Assembly: GCA_033002965.1 (NCBI GenBank)
Contig: JAURVB010012609.1
Span: 62,001 to 126,000 of the forward strand
Length of the DNA: 64,000 nucleotides
Direction: 5' to 3'
Source of the DNA: Piper betle
Lineage: Eukaryota > Streptophyta > Magnoliopsida > Piperales > Piperaceae
The notes under the pieces are model-generated. The model saw only the letters and a list, made by a program, of their open reading frames with translations, did no database searches and was not told where the DNA came from. Below are positions 1 to 9,393 of the stretch, one piece after another (position 1 is the first letter of the stretch; every line of letters begins with the position of its first letter). The translations under genes and the position numbers were made by a program.

Positions 1-672
1 TATAATATTTTATGAAAATACGATAACACATAATAATCTACCATGACATTAAATCATTATCTCATTCATTTTTACCCGAGCCGAGTCTGAACTCCAAGGC
101 TCCCTACTCATTCATGTTCATCAGTTCGTTTCATAACAAGTAATTCATCAAGATAAAAACATGGTAATAATCATCCACACAGCATTAAACAACCATCATT
201 ATACATTACACGCGGCAGGTACATGTGTGCGCGGTTCCGTGCTGCTCCTCCGCAGTCCCGACAGCTTTCATCGCTCGCATTCTTCACCTACATATATATA
301 GAAAAACCGTCAGTAACGAGTGTTACCGGCCCGGAAAATAACTAATATCAATCTGGCACAGGAGAGCAAACTCTCCTGTTGAATCAAAACCATATACTTC
401 CTCAAGAACTCTCATCAGGGCACATACGGGAGCCGTCGTCGTCGGGCCGTCGCCCTCGGATCGACAGCGTCCCCCTATCTTTCTCATTCTCATACCTTGG
501 CCATTTCTCTATTGCTTCTCGCATCAAATTTCATTCCTTACCGCCCTCTACACCTTCCATATTACTCCTGGCCTTGAGCACAAAGGCCGAGCACTCTCAG
601 GCAGTCGCCTTCAGTACCCTTTGAAACCACAAGTCTAGACATGCGCTGCAATGCAGTACCCGTAAACCTCCA
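1..672 (-). repeat. Remnant of T1 3' LTR, internally truncated
   Basis: This matches 5685-6356 of the other LTR almost base for base. The match stops at the shared string aacctccac near 664-672. The other LTR continues with acttctccgg while this copy passes straight into pol coding sequence. About 1.95 kb at the start of the 3' LTR (counterpart of 6357-8302) is therefore missing. The window start cuts off the other end. Confidence 0.9.
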
Positions 673-3575
673 CGGGTCCATTGCACTCGTACTAAGGGAA
701 CTTCTTTTCTTCGGAGAATCTTCACTCTTCGGTCCACGATTTGGACTGCTTCCTCTGGGTACGTCAGGTCCGGTTGCAGCTCTACCTCTTTGAAGCTGAC
801 AACATGAGAGTTGTCAGGGTGATACTTCTTCAACATCGACACGTGGAAGACATCATGCACGGCTGATAGGTGAGGAGGCAATGCTAGCCTATATGCCACT
901 GGTCCAATGCGCTCAATCACGTCAAAGGGTCCAATATAGCGCGGACTGAGTTTCCCTCGCGTCCCGAATCTCGTGTTTCCCTTAGTCGGAGAGACCTTCA
1001 GGAGAACGTGATCTCCTAACGCGAAATGAACCTCACGTCTGCGCTGGTCTGCGTAACTCTTCTGTCTATCTTGAGCTGACCTCATTCTTCTTCTAATCCT
1101 CATTACCACCTCTTGTGTCTGCTGGATCATTTCTGGCCCAACTACCACTGGTTCGCTGCCCTGCACCCAACACACTGGGGATCTGCATGGTCTGCCGTAC
1201 AGTGCTTCGAACAGTGCCATTCCAATCGTGGCCTGATAGCTGTTGTTGTAGGAGAATTCCACCAAAGGTAGGTGTTCTTCCCAACTCCCTCCGAAATCTA
1301 GGATACATGCGCGAAGCAAGTCTTCCAGGGTCTGTATGGTTCTTTCCGTCTGTCCATCTGTTTGAGGATGGAAAGCTGTGCTGAATCTCGATTCTGTACC
1401 CATAGCTGCCTGAAAAGCCTTCCAAAATCGCGATGTGAACCTCGGATCCCTGTCTGATATGATCTCCCGTGGTACGCCGTGTAACCTGACTATCTGATCT
1501 CTGTATAGCGTAGCCAATGTGGTCAGTGGGTAATCCATCCTGATCGGTATGAAGTGTACGCTCTTTGTAAGTCGATCCACTATGACCCATATCGCATCCT
1601 TTTGTTGGCGGGTCTTAGGTAAACCAACTACAAAGTCGTAAGCTATACTCTCCCACTTCCACTCTGGGGTTTCCAAAGGTTGTAGCATTCCACCTGGACG
1701 TACGTGCTCGGCTTTCACTTGCTGGCATACCAAACATCTAGCCACTGTATCGTATACTTCTCTCTTCATTCCTGGCCACCAATAGGTTCGTCGGACATCG
1801 TGGTACATCTTCACTCCACCTGGGTGTACTGAGCATCTCGACGTGTGAGCTTCATGAAGAATAGTACTTCGAAGTCCGGGATACTCTGGGACATTAGGCA
1901 CGAATAGTCGGCCTCTCAATCTGACTAATCCGTCTGTATCCCTGGCCAATTCCTGATGTGTTCCGTGTTCCAACCATTGCTTCAACTGCGGATCTACCTC
2001 CTGTGCAATCCGAATCTGCTCAAGCACGCTTGGCTGAATCGTAAGTCGCGCCATCATCCCAACTAACTGTCTCTGGCTGGTAGTGTGCTCAGTCACTGAC
2101 AATGCTGCTAATCCTGCGGTGTACAAGAATCCTGGCTTCCTGCTCAATGCATCGGCTACCACATTCGCCTTGCCCTCATGGTATGCTATGTCGACCTCGT
2201 AATCAGCTAACATCTCCAACCATCTCCTCTGTCTGCTATTCAGATCCTTCTGCGTGAAGATATATTTCAGACTCTGGTGATCAGTTAGAAGTCTGAAAGA
2301 TGTTCCATATAGATAGTGCCTCCATATTCTGAGAGCGAATATGACTGCAGCAAGCTCTAGGTCATGAGTAGGATAGTTACGCTCATGCACCTTGAGCTGA
2401 CGAGATGCATAAGCAATAACCTTATCCCTCTGCATCAAAACACAACCTAAGCCAACCCCTGAGGCATCAGTATACACTACAAAATCCTCATGTCCCTCAG
2501 GCAATGCGAGGATAGGCGCCGAAGTCAACCTCTCCTTTAGCATCCTGAAACTCCGCTCACATTCGTCTGTCCATATGAACCGTTCCTCTTTCCTAGTCAG
2601 TCGTGTCAGAGGGGCTGCTATGGAAGAGAAATCCTGAATGAACCGTCTGTAGTATCCAGCCAATCCCAGAAAACTTCGAACTTCCGTAGGTGTCTTCGGT
2701 TGTTCCCACTGCACTACTGCCTCTATCTTAGCTGGATCCACTGAGATGCCTGATGCTGAGATGATGTGGCCGAGAAAATTCACCTCTGACAACCAGAAAC
2801 TGCACTTCGAAAATTTCCCATACAACCTATGCTCTCTCAGTGTTTGCAACACAATCCTCAGGTGTTGCGCATGTTCTTCCTTAGATGAAGAATATACCAG
2901 TATGTCATCCACAAAGACGATCACAAACTGGTCCAAGTACTGATTGAACACTCGGTTCATCAAGTCCATAAATGTTGCTGGAGCATTGGTCAATCCAAAC
3001 GGCATGACCAGAAACTCGTAGTGTCCATATCTCGTCCTGAACGCAGTCTTCGGGATGTCTTCTGCTCTAATCCTCAGTTGGTAGTATCCTGATCTCAAAT
3101 CAATCTTCGAAAAGACAACTGCTAAGCTCAACTGGTCAAATAAATCATCAATACGAGGAAGAGGGTATCTATTCTTAACCGTTGCATGGTTTAGCATCCT
3201 GTAATCTATGCATAACCGCATGCTTCCATCCTTCTTCCTCACAAATAACACTGGTGCGCCCCAAGGGGAAACGCTCGGTCTGATGAATCCTTGGTCCAAC
3301 AGTGTCTGTAGCTGTTCCTTCAGTTCCTTGAGCTCCAGAGGTGCCATCCTATACGGAGCTCTCGAAATTGGGGCTGTGCCAGGCATCAACTCGATGGCAA
3401 GATCCACCTCTCTGTCTGGCGGCAATCCAGTAATCTCCTCAAGAAATACATCTATAAATTCGCAGACCACTGGAATCTCCTCTATACTCGGTTGTTTCCC
3501 TGGTCCACTCTGCTGTGACTGCTGCTGGGGAGTTGGAAGTGCAAGTCTCTGCTGAGGCGCTGGGAGGGTCAACTG
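597..3575 (-). CDS. pol: T1 pol: reverse transcriptase, RNase H, integrase, partial chromodomain
   Basis: An open frame of about 992 codons follows an in-frame TAG at 3576-3578. There is no ATG at its start (first codons CAG TTG), so it is not an independent gene start. Approximate residues: RT 90-260, with the catalytic motif FVDDILVYS near 220 intact; RNase H from about 365, with VYTDASG and ending at ADALSRK; integrase zinc-binding region around 570-640, with CLVCQQ; then the D, D, E core, including ISDRDPRF and TDGQTER. A GPY/F-like region ([12 protein letters not shown]) follows. A chromodomain begins at about 945 ([12 protein letters not shown]) and stops at VRVQWTR. The last 24 residues (968-991) are encoded by LTR sequence because of the deletion that fused pol to the LTR. 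The usual protease domain with D(S/T)GA before RT is absent. The frame has no stop across almost 3 kb, which fits a recent insertion. Confidence 0.88.
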   Translation of the reverse strand, partial: QLTLPAPQQRLALPTPQQQSQQSGPGKQPSIEEIPVVCEFIDVFLEEITGLPPDREVDLAIELMPGTAPISRAPYRMAPLELKELKEQLQTLLDQGFIRPSVSPWGAPVLFVRKKDGSMRLCIDYRMLNHATVKNRYPLPRIDDLFDQLSLAVVFSKIDLRSGYYQLRIRAEDIPKTAFRTRYGHYEFLVMPFGLTNAPATFMDLMNRVFNQYLDQFVIVFVDDILVYSSSKEEHAQHLRIVLQTLREHRLYGKFSKCSFWLSEVNFLGHIISASGISVDPAKIEAVVQWEQPKTPTEVRSFLGLAGYYRRFIQDFSSIAAPLTRLTRKEERFIWTDECERSFRMLKERLTSAPILALPEGHEDFVVYTDASGVGLGCVLMQRDKVIAYASRQLKVHERNYPTHDLELAAVIFALRIWRHYLYGTSFRLLTDHQSLKYIFTQKDLNSRQRRWLEMLADYEVDIAYHEGKANVVADALSRKPGFLYTAGLAALSVTEHTTSQRQLVGMMARLTIQPSVLEQIRIAQEVDPQLKQWLEHGTHQELARDTDGLVRLRGRLFVPNVPEYPGLRSTILHEAHTSRCSVHPGGVKMYHDVRRTYWWPGMKREVYDTVARCLVCQQVKAEHVRPGGMLQPLETPEWKWESIAYDFVVGLPKTRQQKDAIWVIVDRLTKSVHFIPIRMDYPLTTLATLYRDQIVRLHGVPREIISDRDPRFTSRFWKAFQAAMGTESRFSTAFHPQTDGQTERTIQTLEDLLRACILDFGGSWEEHLPLVEFSYNNSYQATIGMALFEALYGRPCRSPVCWVQGSEPVVVGPEMIQQTQEVVMRIRRRMRSAQDRQKSYADQRRREVHFALGDHVLLKVSPTKGNTRFGTRGKLSPRYIGPFDVIERIGPVAYRLALPPHLSAVHDVFHVSMLKKYHPDNSHVVSFKEVELQPDLTYPEEAVQIVDRRVKILRRKEVPLVRVQWTRGGLRVLHCSACLDLWFQRVLKATA

Positions 3576-4499
3576 CTAGCTCCGGCTAGTCGGACACGTT
3601 GCAGCCATGTGTCCCGGTTGACCGCAACTATAACAGGCCCTAGTGCCTCCTCTGCACTCTGCGGCCCTATGTCCTGGCTGACCGCAGTTGTAACAAACCC
3701 TAGTGCCTACTCTGCACTCTGCGGCTCGGTGCCCTGGCTGACCGCAGTTGTAGCATACATTTCTGCTTGCTCTGCACTCTCCCCAATGATGGCGTTGGCA
3801 ACTCTGACAGAATGGGGCTCTGCTGCCCTGTACCTGGCCATCCATGGCTCTCATGGCTACTGGCGCATCTACACGTCGTCTCTGCTGTGCCCCCTGCTCT
3901 GGCTGATATGGCCTCGGATGTTGCTGCCTCTGGTCGACATCTCGACGTGGTCGTGTAGCTATCACCCGCTCTGCTTCACCTGCAGCTCTCACTACGTCAC
4001 CGAGGGTAGTAAACTTCCTATCCAAGTATGCCATCCGAATCTCATGATGGAGGCCTTCATAGAAGCGCTCTATTCTTCTTCCTTCGGTTGGAACCAAATC
4101 TGGTGCAAATCTCTCCAACGCTCTAAACCTCGTCTCATACTGTACTACTGTCATAGGCCCTTGCCTCAACATCTGGAACTCTCGTTCCTTCCTTCTCCTA
4201 ACATCTGGTGGAAAATACTTTCCATCGAATTCCACTCTGAATTCCTCCCAAGTGATGTCCTGAGGCTGGCGATGAGCAAATACAGAATTCTGCACCGAAC
4301 TCCACCATATCCTCGCTTCGTCTTGGAATGCTCCTGTGACGACGCGCACTCTGTGTTCTACGGGGCATGCCATACTATCAAACACTCCTATGGCCGACGA
4401 TATCCATAGGAATGCCTCCTCAGCATCCAACTTCCCAAAGAAAGGTCGTCCGCCATTCTTCACGAATCTCTCATATTGCCACAATTCCAAACTCCTCAC
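3576..4499 (-). CDS. gag: T1 gag, C-terminal part with three zinc knuckles
   Basis: Frame of 307 codons with a retrotransposon capsid-like region (LWQYERF, FQMLRQGPMTVVQYETRF, RIERFYEGL). Three CCHC knuckles of the form CYNCGQPGHRAAEC lie near the C-terminus, preceded by a variant CxxC cluster (FCQSCQRHHWGEC). Zinc knuckles bind the element RNA during packaging. The first codon is GTG and the frame is readable upstream (for example IPRYEQAEG), so this is the continuation of the gag started at 5119, shifted by a frameshift between about 4540 and 4620. It ends ...CPTSRS at TAG 3576-3578, and pol follows in the same frame without protease sequence in between. Confidence 0.85.
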   Translation of the reverse strand: MRSLELWQYERFVKNGGRPFFGKLDAEEAFLWISSAIGVFDSMACPVEHRVRVVTGAFQDEARIWWSSVQNSVFAHRQPQDITWEEFRVEFDGKYFPPDVRRRKEREFQMLRQGPMTVVQYETRFRALERFAPDLVPTEGRRIERFYEGLHHEIRMAYLDRKFTTLGDVVRAAGEAERVIATRPRRDVDQRQQHPRPYQPEQGAQQRRRVDAPVAMRAMDGQVQGSRAPFCQSCQRHHWGECRASRNVCYNCGQPGHRAAECRVGTRVCYNCGQPGHRAAECRGGTRACYSCGQPGHMAATCPTSRS

Positions 4500-4501
4500 G
4501 T

Positions 4502-5119
4502 CTACAGATCTATTTGATCCCTCTGCTTGCTCATAACGAGGAATCTGTGATCCCGTACCAACTGGTACACTGTCACCTCCAACTGCTCCACTCCCCCTAC
4601 GGTTTGCCCGCTACCTGCTATCGCAGGTCCACCGACGTCCTGTCTCATCCTTGCCTGAAGTGGGGCAACCAGAGGAGCTGTTGCGGGGGTAGCTCCCTGT
4701 TGCAGCGGTGGAGGAGGAGGCGGTGGCGGAGGGCCCATGGGCGCCACTGGCTCTCCTTGCGCCTCTTCATCCACGACTGGTCTCTTCTCTGCTCTAGCCA
4801 CTGATAGAGCTATCTGCCTGAGCTCTCTCCTAAATTCCTCCTGATTCTGCTGCATTTGCATCTGAACCTCAACTAGCCTAGCTATTGCAGCATCCCTTTC
4901 CTGTCGACTACTCCCACTGCGGTGACTGTCGCGTCGACTGTCTCGGCGATGGCTCTCTGTGCGACGACTAGCTGATACCGGTACACTCGTCTCTGCTGGT
5001 GGCATGGTGGTCCTAGGTCGACTGGAAGCTGTGTCACTGTGACCATGGTCGGGACTATCCTGTCTGACTACTGGAGGCGATGGGGTCCTGATCTGCGTCT
5101 GACGGGTCTGTGTCACCAT
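4502..5119 (-). CDS. gag: T1 gag, N-terminal part
   Basis: 205-codon frame starting at an ATG about 310 nt inside the 5' LTR boundary. The product is hydrophilic, rich in Ser, Arg and Pro, with a glutamine-rich segment (VEVQMQMQQNQEEFRREL) and a run of prolines (MGPPPPPPPPPL), as in N-termini of Tekay gag. It ends at TAG 4502-4504, where the reading frame of the downstream gag part overlaps it. The break is therefore a single frameshift, not two genes. Which indel caused it cannot be decided without an intact relative. Confidence 0.75.
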   Translation of the reverse strand: MVTQTRQTQIRTPSPPVVRQDSPDHGHSDTASSRPRTTMPPAETSVPVSASRRTESHRRDSRRDSHRSGSSRQERDAAIARLVEVQMQMQQNQEEFRRELRQIALSVARAEKRPVVDEEAQGEPVAPMGPPPPPPPPPLQQGATPATAPLVAPLQARMRQDVGGPAIAGSGQTVGGVEQLEVTVYQLVRDHRFLVMSKQRDQIDL

Positions 5120-5290
5120 CCTGTTTGTGTACCCTACTCTAATCTACTCACCCTGTCACACCACTGTTAGGTAAGAATATCTGTGAACAAAAACATAAAG
5201 ACAGAAAAATACCTGTCGGTACAGCTCGGAGCAGCTTCGGCACACATGTAACCTGTAATGCATCTACCATCTTAATCAACCAAGGGTTAG

Positions 5291-5442
5291 TATGCCAAGA
5301 GTTGGCTCTGATACCACTACTGGTATCAGAGAAAATATGCCAAGAGTCGGCTCTGTATCAGTAAACATATGCCAAGAGTTGGCTCTGATACCACAACTGG
5401 TATCAGAGAACATATGCCAAGAGTTGGCTCTGATACCACAAC
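5291..5442 (-). repeat. Tandem array of primer-binding-site units in T1 leader
   Basis: Copies of a 45-bp unit beginning tatgccaagagttgg start at 5291, 5336, 5368 and 5413; the second is shortened to 32 bp. The PBS string ggctctgatacca occurs three times (5304-5316, 5381-5393, 5426-5438). Two units also carry the reverse copy, forming an 11-bp stem and 4-nt loop (5306-5331 and 5383-5408). In the short unit the centre of that palindrome is missing. Confidence 0.9.
5426..5438 (-). other. T1 primer-binding site (initiator tRNA-Met)
   Basis: On the minus strand TGGTATCAGAGCC begins four nucleotides after the end of the 5' LTR (…GTTACA). This is the string complementary to the 3' end of plant initiator tRNA-Met, used by most plant LTR retrotransposons to start minus-strand DNA. 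Upstream copies in the same array could also act as priming sites. Confidence 0.85.
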
Positions 5443-6519
5443 TGTAACACCCCGTTTCGGCTCACCCGTGAACCGACCCGGAAATGTCACCGGCGACCGA
5501 ACCGTTCGTTAATCTACTAGATTCGGTTAAGCCGACCAGGATCTACTCTCGGCGTCTCAAGATGAAGATGCAAATATGAAATGCATAAATGAGAATGATA
5601 GGGTTCTAACGCGGTCCTACATGCATGCTGTGATGTACAAGCAAAAACAAGACAAAATAATAAATGAGAAACCAAAAGAAAATATATAATATTTTATGAA
5701 AATACGATAACACATAATAATCTACCATGACATTAAATCATTATCTCATTCATTTTTACCCGAGCCGAGTCTGAACTCCAAGGCTCCCTACTCATTCATA
5801 TTCATCAGTTCGTTTCATAACAAGTAATTCATCAAGACAAAAACATGGTAATAATCATCCACACAGCATTAAACAACCATCATTATACATTACACGCGGC
5901 AGGTACATGTGTGCGCGGTTCCGTGCTGCTCCTCCGCAGTCCCGACAGCTTTCATCGCTCGCATTCCTCACCTACATATATATAGAAAAACCGTCAGTAA
6001 CGAGTGTTACCGGCCCGGAAAATAACTAATATCAATCTGGCACAGGAGAGCAAACTCTCCTGTTGAATCAAAACCATATACTTCCTCAAGAACTCTCATC
6101 AGGGCACATACGGGAGCCGTCGTCGTCGGGCCGTCGCCCTCGGGTCGACAGCGTCCCCCTATCTTTCTCATTCTCATACCTTGGCCATTTCTCTATTGCT
6201 TCTCGCATCAAATTTCATTCCTTACCGCCCTCTGCACCTTCCATATTACTCCTGGCCTTGAGCACAAAGGCCGAGCACTCTCAGGCAGTCGCCTTCAGTA
6301 CCCTTTGAAACCACAAGTCTAGACATGCGCTGCAATGCAGTACCCGTAAACCTCCACACTTCTCCGGGTTTGAGGAACTCAAAGGTGGAGTTGTCCGGAT
6401 CCTTCGGGAACGAAGTGGGTTCTCCCCAGCTCCAGAGCCCGCTCTTCCGGGCACACGCCCTATCTGAAGACGTGGCCGCAAGTAACCCTCATTCCATCTC
6501 TCACCGAAAACACGAAAAC

Positions 6520-6535
6520 TATATATATATAGGCC
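6520..6535 (-). promoter_or_regulatory. TATA-rich core promoter candidate in T1 LTR
   Basis: The run ctatatatatataggcc lies in a part of the LTR conserved between subfamilies (15381-15395 and 21700-21713 in N2; about 38750 in S4). It is the best TATA-like string in the LTR and may start the genomic transcript. A second weak candidate (acatattatttt) lies upstream of the GC-rich block in N2. Confidence 0.4.
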
Positions 6536-6660
6536 TGGGTTGGGATTTATACAATAGGCCCGAAGGCATCGTGAGCTGGATCTGAAGTTCGAAAACAAAC
6601 TCGAGGGATCTCATCCTCGAGGGTTATTAATCCGAAAAAGAACTGTTGGCTAAATGGCCC

Positions 6661-6696
6661 GAGTTAAGTGGGATCCGATAAAACGCCACTTAACTC
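6661..6696. other. Conserved palindrome in Tekay-like LTRs
   Basis: Arms gagttaagtgg (6661-6671) and ccacttaactc (6686-6696) are perfectly complementary across a 14-nt loop. The same hairpin is seen in the N2 LTRs (for example 21535-21570), in S6 and S5, and in weaker form in S4 and T3. The arms are better conserved by eye than nearby sequence. Confidence 0.7.
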
Positions 6697-6819
6697 GTCC
6701 TGCACATGATAAATCAAATAAACAATAGAGTAGTGTAAAACAGAGAACGAGTCCTAAACGGACCTGGTAGAAGCTCCAAACGGGTCCACGCGCCTAGGCG
6801 GCGAGCTCCTACACCGTAC

Positions 6820-7158
6820 CTACACAATCAAGCTAAAAACTAACGCCCGCATGATGAATCACACATCCTATAGCATGCACATAATCAACCCAATCACTCA
6901 TCAATCAACACACATCAATCTATATCAATTCTAGCAAGTCTAATTAGGCTAGTTTGCATTAGATCATGATTATTACTTAATAACCCTAATTAGTTTCATA
7001 ACTTCTATTTTTAACACCACACAATCAAACAAATTTCATATTTTTATCCTTAATCAAATCTACATTTATATATATTATTATAACACACAATTCACCAATC
7101 CTAGCATGCAATTCTAATAATCAAAACTTTCAAATAATTAAATTAAAATAAATTATAC
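6820..7158 (-). other. Putative LTR intron (GT...AG, 339 bp), T1
   Basis: On the minus strand GCGAG is followed by GTATAATTTA and an AT-rich stretch ending TTGTGTAG, then GTACGG. It lies next to a GC-rich upstream block, as plant introns often do next to exons. Equivalent segments occur in S6, S4 and the 3' LTR of N2. No RNA evidence is available, so splicing is an inference. Confidence 0.4.
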
Positions 7159-8302
7159 CTCGCGTCGTCGAAAATCGGCGACGGCTAGGGTTTCCGTTTC
7201 GCGGCTCAAAACTCGAATTCGGCACCTAGCGGCGTCCGAAGTCCGATCAGATTGGACCGGGTGCGTTCGGCGGATGATCCGGCGAATTTCCCACGAATCC
7301 AATTTCCGACGGTTCCGGCGGTTTTCCGGCGCGTGTCGGCGGTTTTCCGGCGGATTCCGACGGTTTTCCGGCGACGATTCGGGACGGAGCAATCAGGGGG
7401 TCTATCGGCACCAGCTCGACGAGCTTGGTCCGATGGCGGTGTCAAACAGAGCAACCGAGGCCGCGATGGCCGTCGGCGGCGGCGTTGAAAACGGGCGGCG
7501 GCGGCGGCGTTCTCCAATCGGGGCTCCGGCCGGCCTCGACGGCGGTCGGGATGGTGGGGGAAATGTCGGCGACGGCGAGGGGGTGGTCGTCGGCGTCACA
7601 GCGGCGGCGGAGCGGCCCGGACGGCGGCGAAATCAGGCCCGGAGTGGCGACGGCCGAAGCGGCTTCGCGGGGCGATTCCGGCGTCGTGGCGGCGCGACGG
7701 TGGCCGGAGTTGGTCGGGGCGGCACGGCGACTTCACGGCGGGGCGGGGCGGCGTCGATTGGCGGCAGCACGGCGTCGGCAGCGGCGGCGGCGGCGACCAC
7801 AAGGGGCGGCGGCGGGGTTTGGGTTTGGAAGAAAGGGTCGGGAGGAAGAAGAAGTGTGTGCAGATGGCAGTTTCGTAAATAAGTATTGACTCGATTCCTA
7901 CTCGAGTCAAAATAATAACTAGTTCGTAATAAATTCTAAAAAAATCTAGAAAAATATGGAAAAATTCTATAAAATAAAACAAACACAATAACATCCAAAT
8001 GACATGCTCTATAACTAATAACCCACCCGAATATCGTCAAACGCGTCCTAATTCGTTATTCGGCCTAAAACTATTCTTCGATCAAATAAAAATAACAATC
8101 AATACTGCATACCTCCATATACTTGATAACCCATTTTTTTCATCATCTTTCAGGCGTTATCATCATACACTTGAGCATACATGACCCTCATTGCTCATAA
8201 CTCACAGCTGGCCTCAACCCAGCTCGCGGTCCATGAAGCTGACTCGACTCGAACCGACTGGTTCACTCCCGTAAAACTCTGACTCGAGTCACGGGTTTTA
8301 CA

Positions 8303-9067
8303 CTTGCACTAGAATTGGTAGTGAGAACTTCCCACAAACGGGGCGTAGCAATCACCTGAGTGCAGTGATAGCCTCCCCATAAAAAGGCTATAGCTGGGGT
8401 GTGTGAGGCACTAGCACTAGAGTTGGCAGTGAGAGCTTCCCCACAAACGGGGCATAGCAATCACCTGAGTGCAGTGATAGCCTCCCCATAAAAAGGCTAC
8501 GGCCGGGGTGTGCGAGGCACTAGAATTGGTAGTGAGAGCTTCCCCACAAACGGGGCGTAGCATTCACCTGAGTGCAGTGATAGCTTCCCCACAGAAAGGC
8601 TACGGCCGGGGTGTGCAAGGCATTGGCACTGGAGATGGTAGTGGTAGCCTCCCCACAAAAGGGCTACGGCCGGGGTGTGCGGATCACAGTGGATACCTCC
8701 TCCGCATTGTTTTGGAGTATAACGGAATCACTCCACCGCATATTAAAATGAACATAGGGAAATAGTGGGATATACTTGACTTGTTTTATCTATTATATTA
8801 CTTAGTGTTGTGATCACTAACGCGAAATTGCCTCCGTAGGTGTGCAGATACGAAATTAGGTGATTGACAACCAGAGCATGGAGCAAAATAAATATGGGGA
8901 CTCCCTTTTTATTTATTTGAGAAATATGTGTGGCTACTGGGAAACGGTCCAAGACTGTGGGATCTTTATATATGTTTTTGTTAGAAATGCTAGACATATT
9001 TGCTAAATTGTGAGTAACACCTAGCCAGATAGGCCCACAATGTTGTGAGAAATGGCGGGTCGTTACA
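8303..9067. mobile_element. X: unassigned LTR-like fragment
   Basis: Lies between the outer end of the T1 LTR and the broken C1 LTR. The right end gggtcgttaca resembles the end of a Ty3 LTR. It contains a tandem repeat block followed by about 370 bp without any coding signal. The left end is hidden by T1, which presumably inserted into it. Confidence 0.4.
8307..8690. repeat. Tandem repeat, about 105-bp unit, four copies
   Basis: The unit starts cactagaattggtagtgag and includes ccccacaaacggggcgtagc, cacctgagtgcagtgatagc and a ggctacggccggggtgtg tail. Unit starts are at 8307, 8415, 8518 and 8627, so the period is 103-109 bp. The last copy lacks the central cacctgagtg portion. Short frames across it follow the repeat and are not genes. 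Confidence 0.85.
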
Positions 9068-9363
9068 ACCCTGGATTAAGACCATGACTTCAACTTGAGA
9101 TGATGAAAAACTTTTCCAAACTCTCCTTTTATGAGCCAAATATACTCAACAACTCTCAAGTGGATGTTCTATTTAACATCAACAGAGTTCTCCTTTATAT
9201 AGAAGAATATGAGTAGAATTCTAGAAGTCACCTCATTAAACTTCTATAGAAAAGGATGAAATCACACATAGGTATACGAAACACCAACCATTGGTATGAT
9301 AAACGAAAAGTCAAAACTTACAATTGAGTTCCTCCAATACGAATGGGTGAGGGAAACTCAACA
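9068..9363 (-). repeat. C1 3' LTR, incomplete
   Basis: Matches 22833-23125 closely (for example gatgaaaaacttttccaaac). Begins on the minus strand with TGTTGAGTTTCCC. The match ends abruptly at 9068, where X begins, so about 320 bp of the LTR is absent here. Confidence 0.85.
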
Positions 9364-9379
9364 AATCCTCCCCTTCACG
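9364..9379 (-). other. C1 polypurine tract
   Basis: On the minus strand AAGGGGAGGATT directly precedes TGTTGAG, the start of the 3' LTR. This is the expected primer site for plus-strand DNA. Confidence 0.75.
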
Positions 9380-9393
9380 AATCCATGAGCTAA

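Larger units (their letters stand above)
1..8302 (-). mobile_element. T1: Tekay-type Ty3 LTR retrotransposon, 3' side truncated
   Basis: Reading on the minus strand, the order is 5' LTR (8302-5443), primer-binding site, gag, then pol with RT, RNase H, integrase and the start of a chromodomain. The last of these marks it as a chromovirus of the Tekay/Del type. The left end re-enters LTR sequence at position 672 and leaves the window at 1. The 672 bp shared by the two LTR copies (1-672 and 5685-6356, offset 5684) differ at only about five places by eye, so the insertion is young. It cannot be fully functional as it stands: the protease is missing, gag has a frameshift, and the 3' end of pol, the PPT and the start of the 3' LTR are deleted. 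Confidence 0.9.
5443..8302 (-). repeat. T1 5' LTR (2860 bp)
   Basis: Bounded by tgtaacacccc at 5443 and gggttttaca at 8302, so TG...CA on either strand. Minus-strand order: an AT-rich start, a GC-rich block (about 7880-7160) with repeated TTTTCCGGCG-type strings, an AT-rich GT...AG segment (7158-6820), a palindrome (6661-6696), a TATA-rich stretch (about 6520-6535), then the part shared with 1-672. The long frames in the GC-rich block occur on both strands and are low-complexity arginine/alanine products, so they are not taken as genes. Confidence 0.9.

Noticed and set aside
7252..7889. Long overlapping frames (up to 202 codons) in the GC-rich part of the T1 LTR on both strands
   Set aside because: They are Arg/Gly/Ala-rich products of repeated ggcggc and ttttccggcg strings, present on both strands and in several frames, with no recognisable domain.
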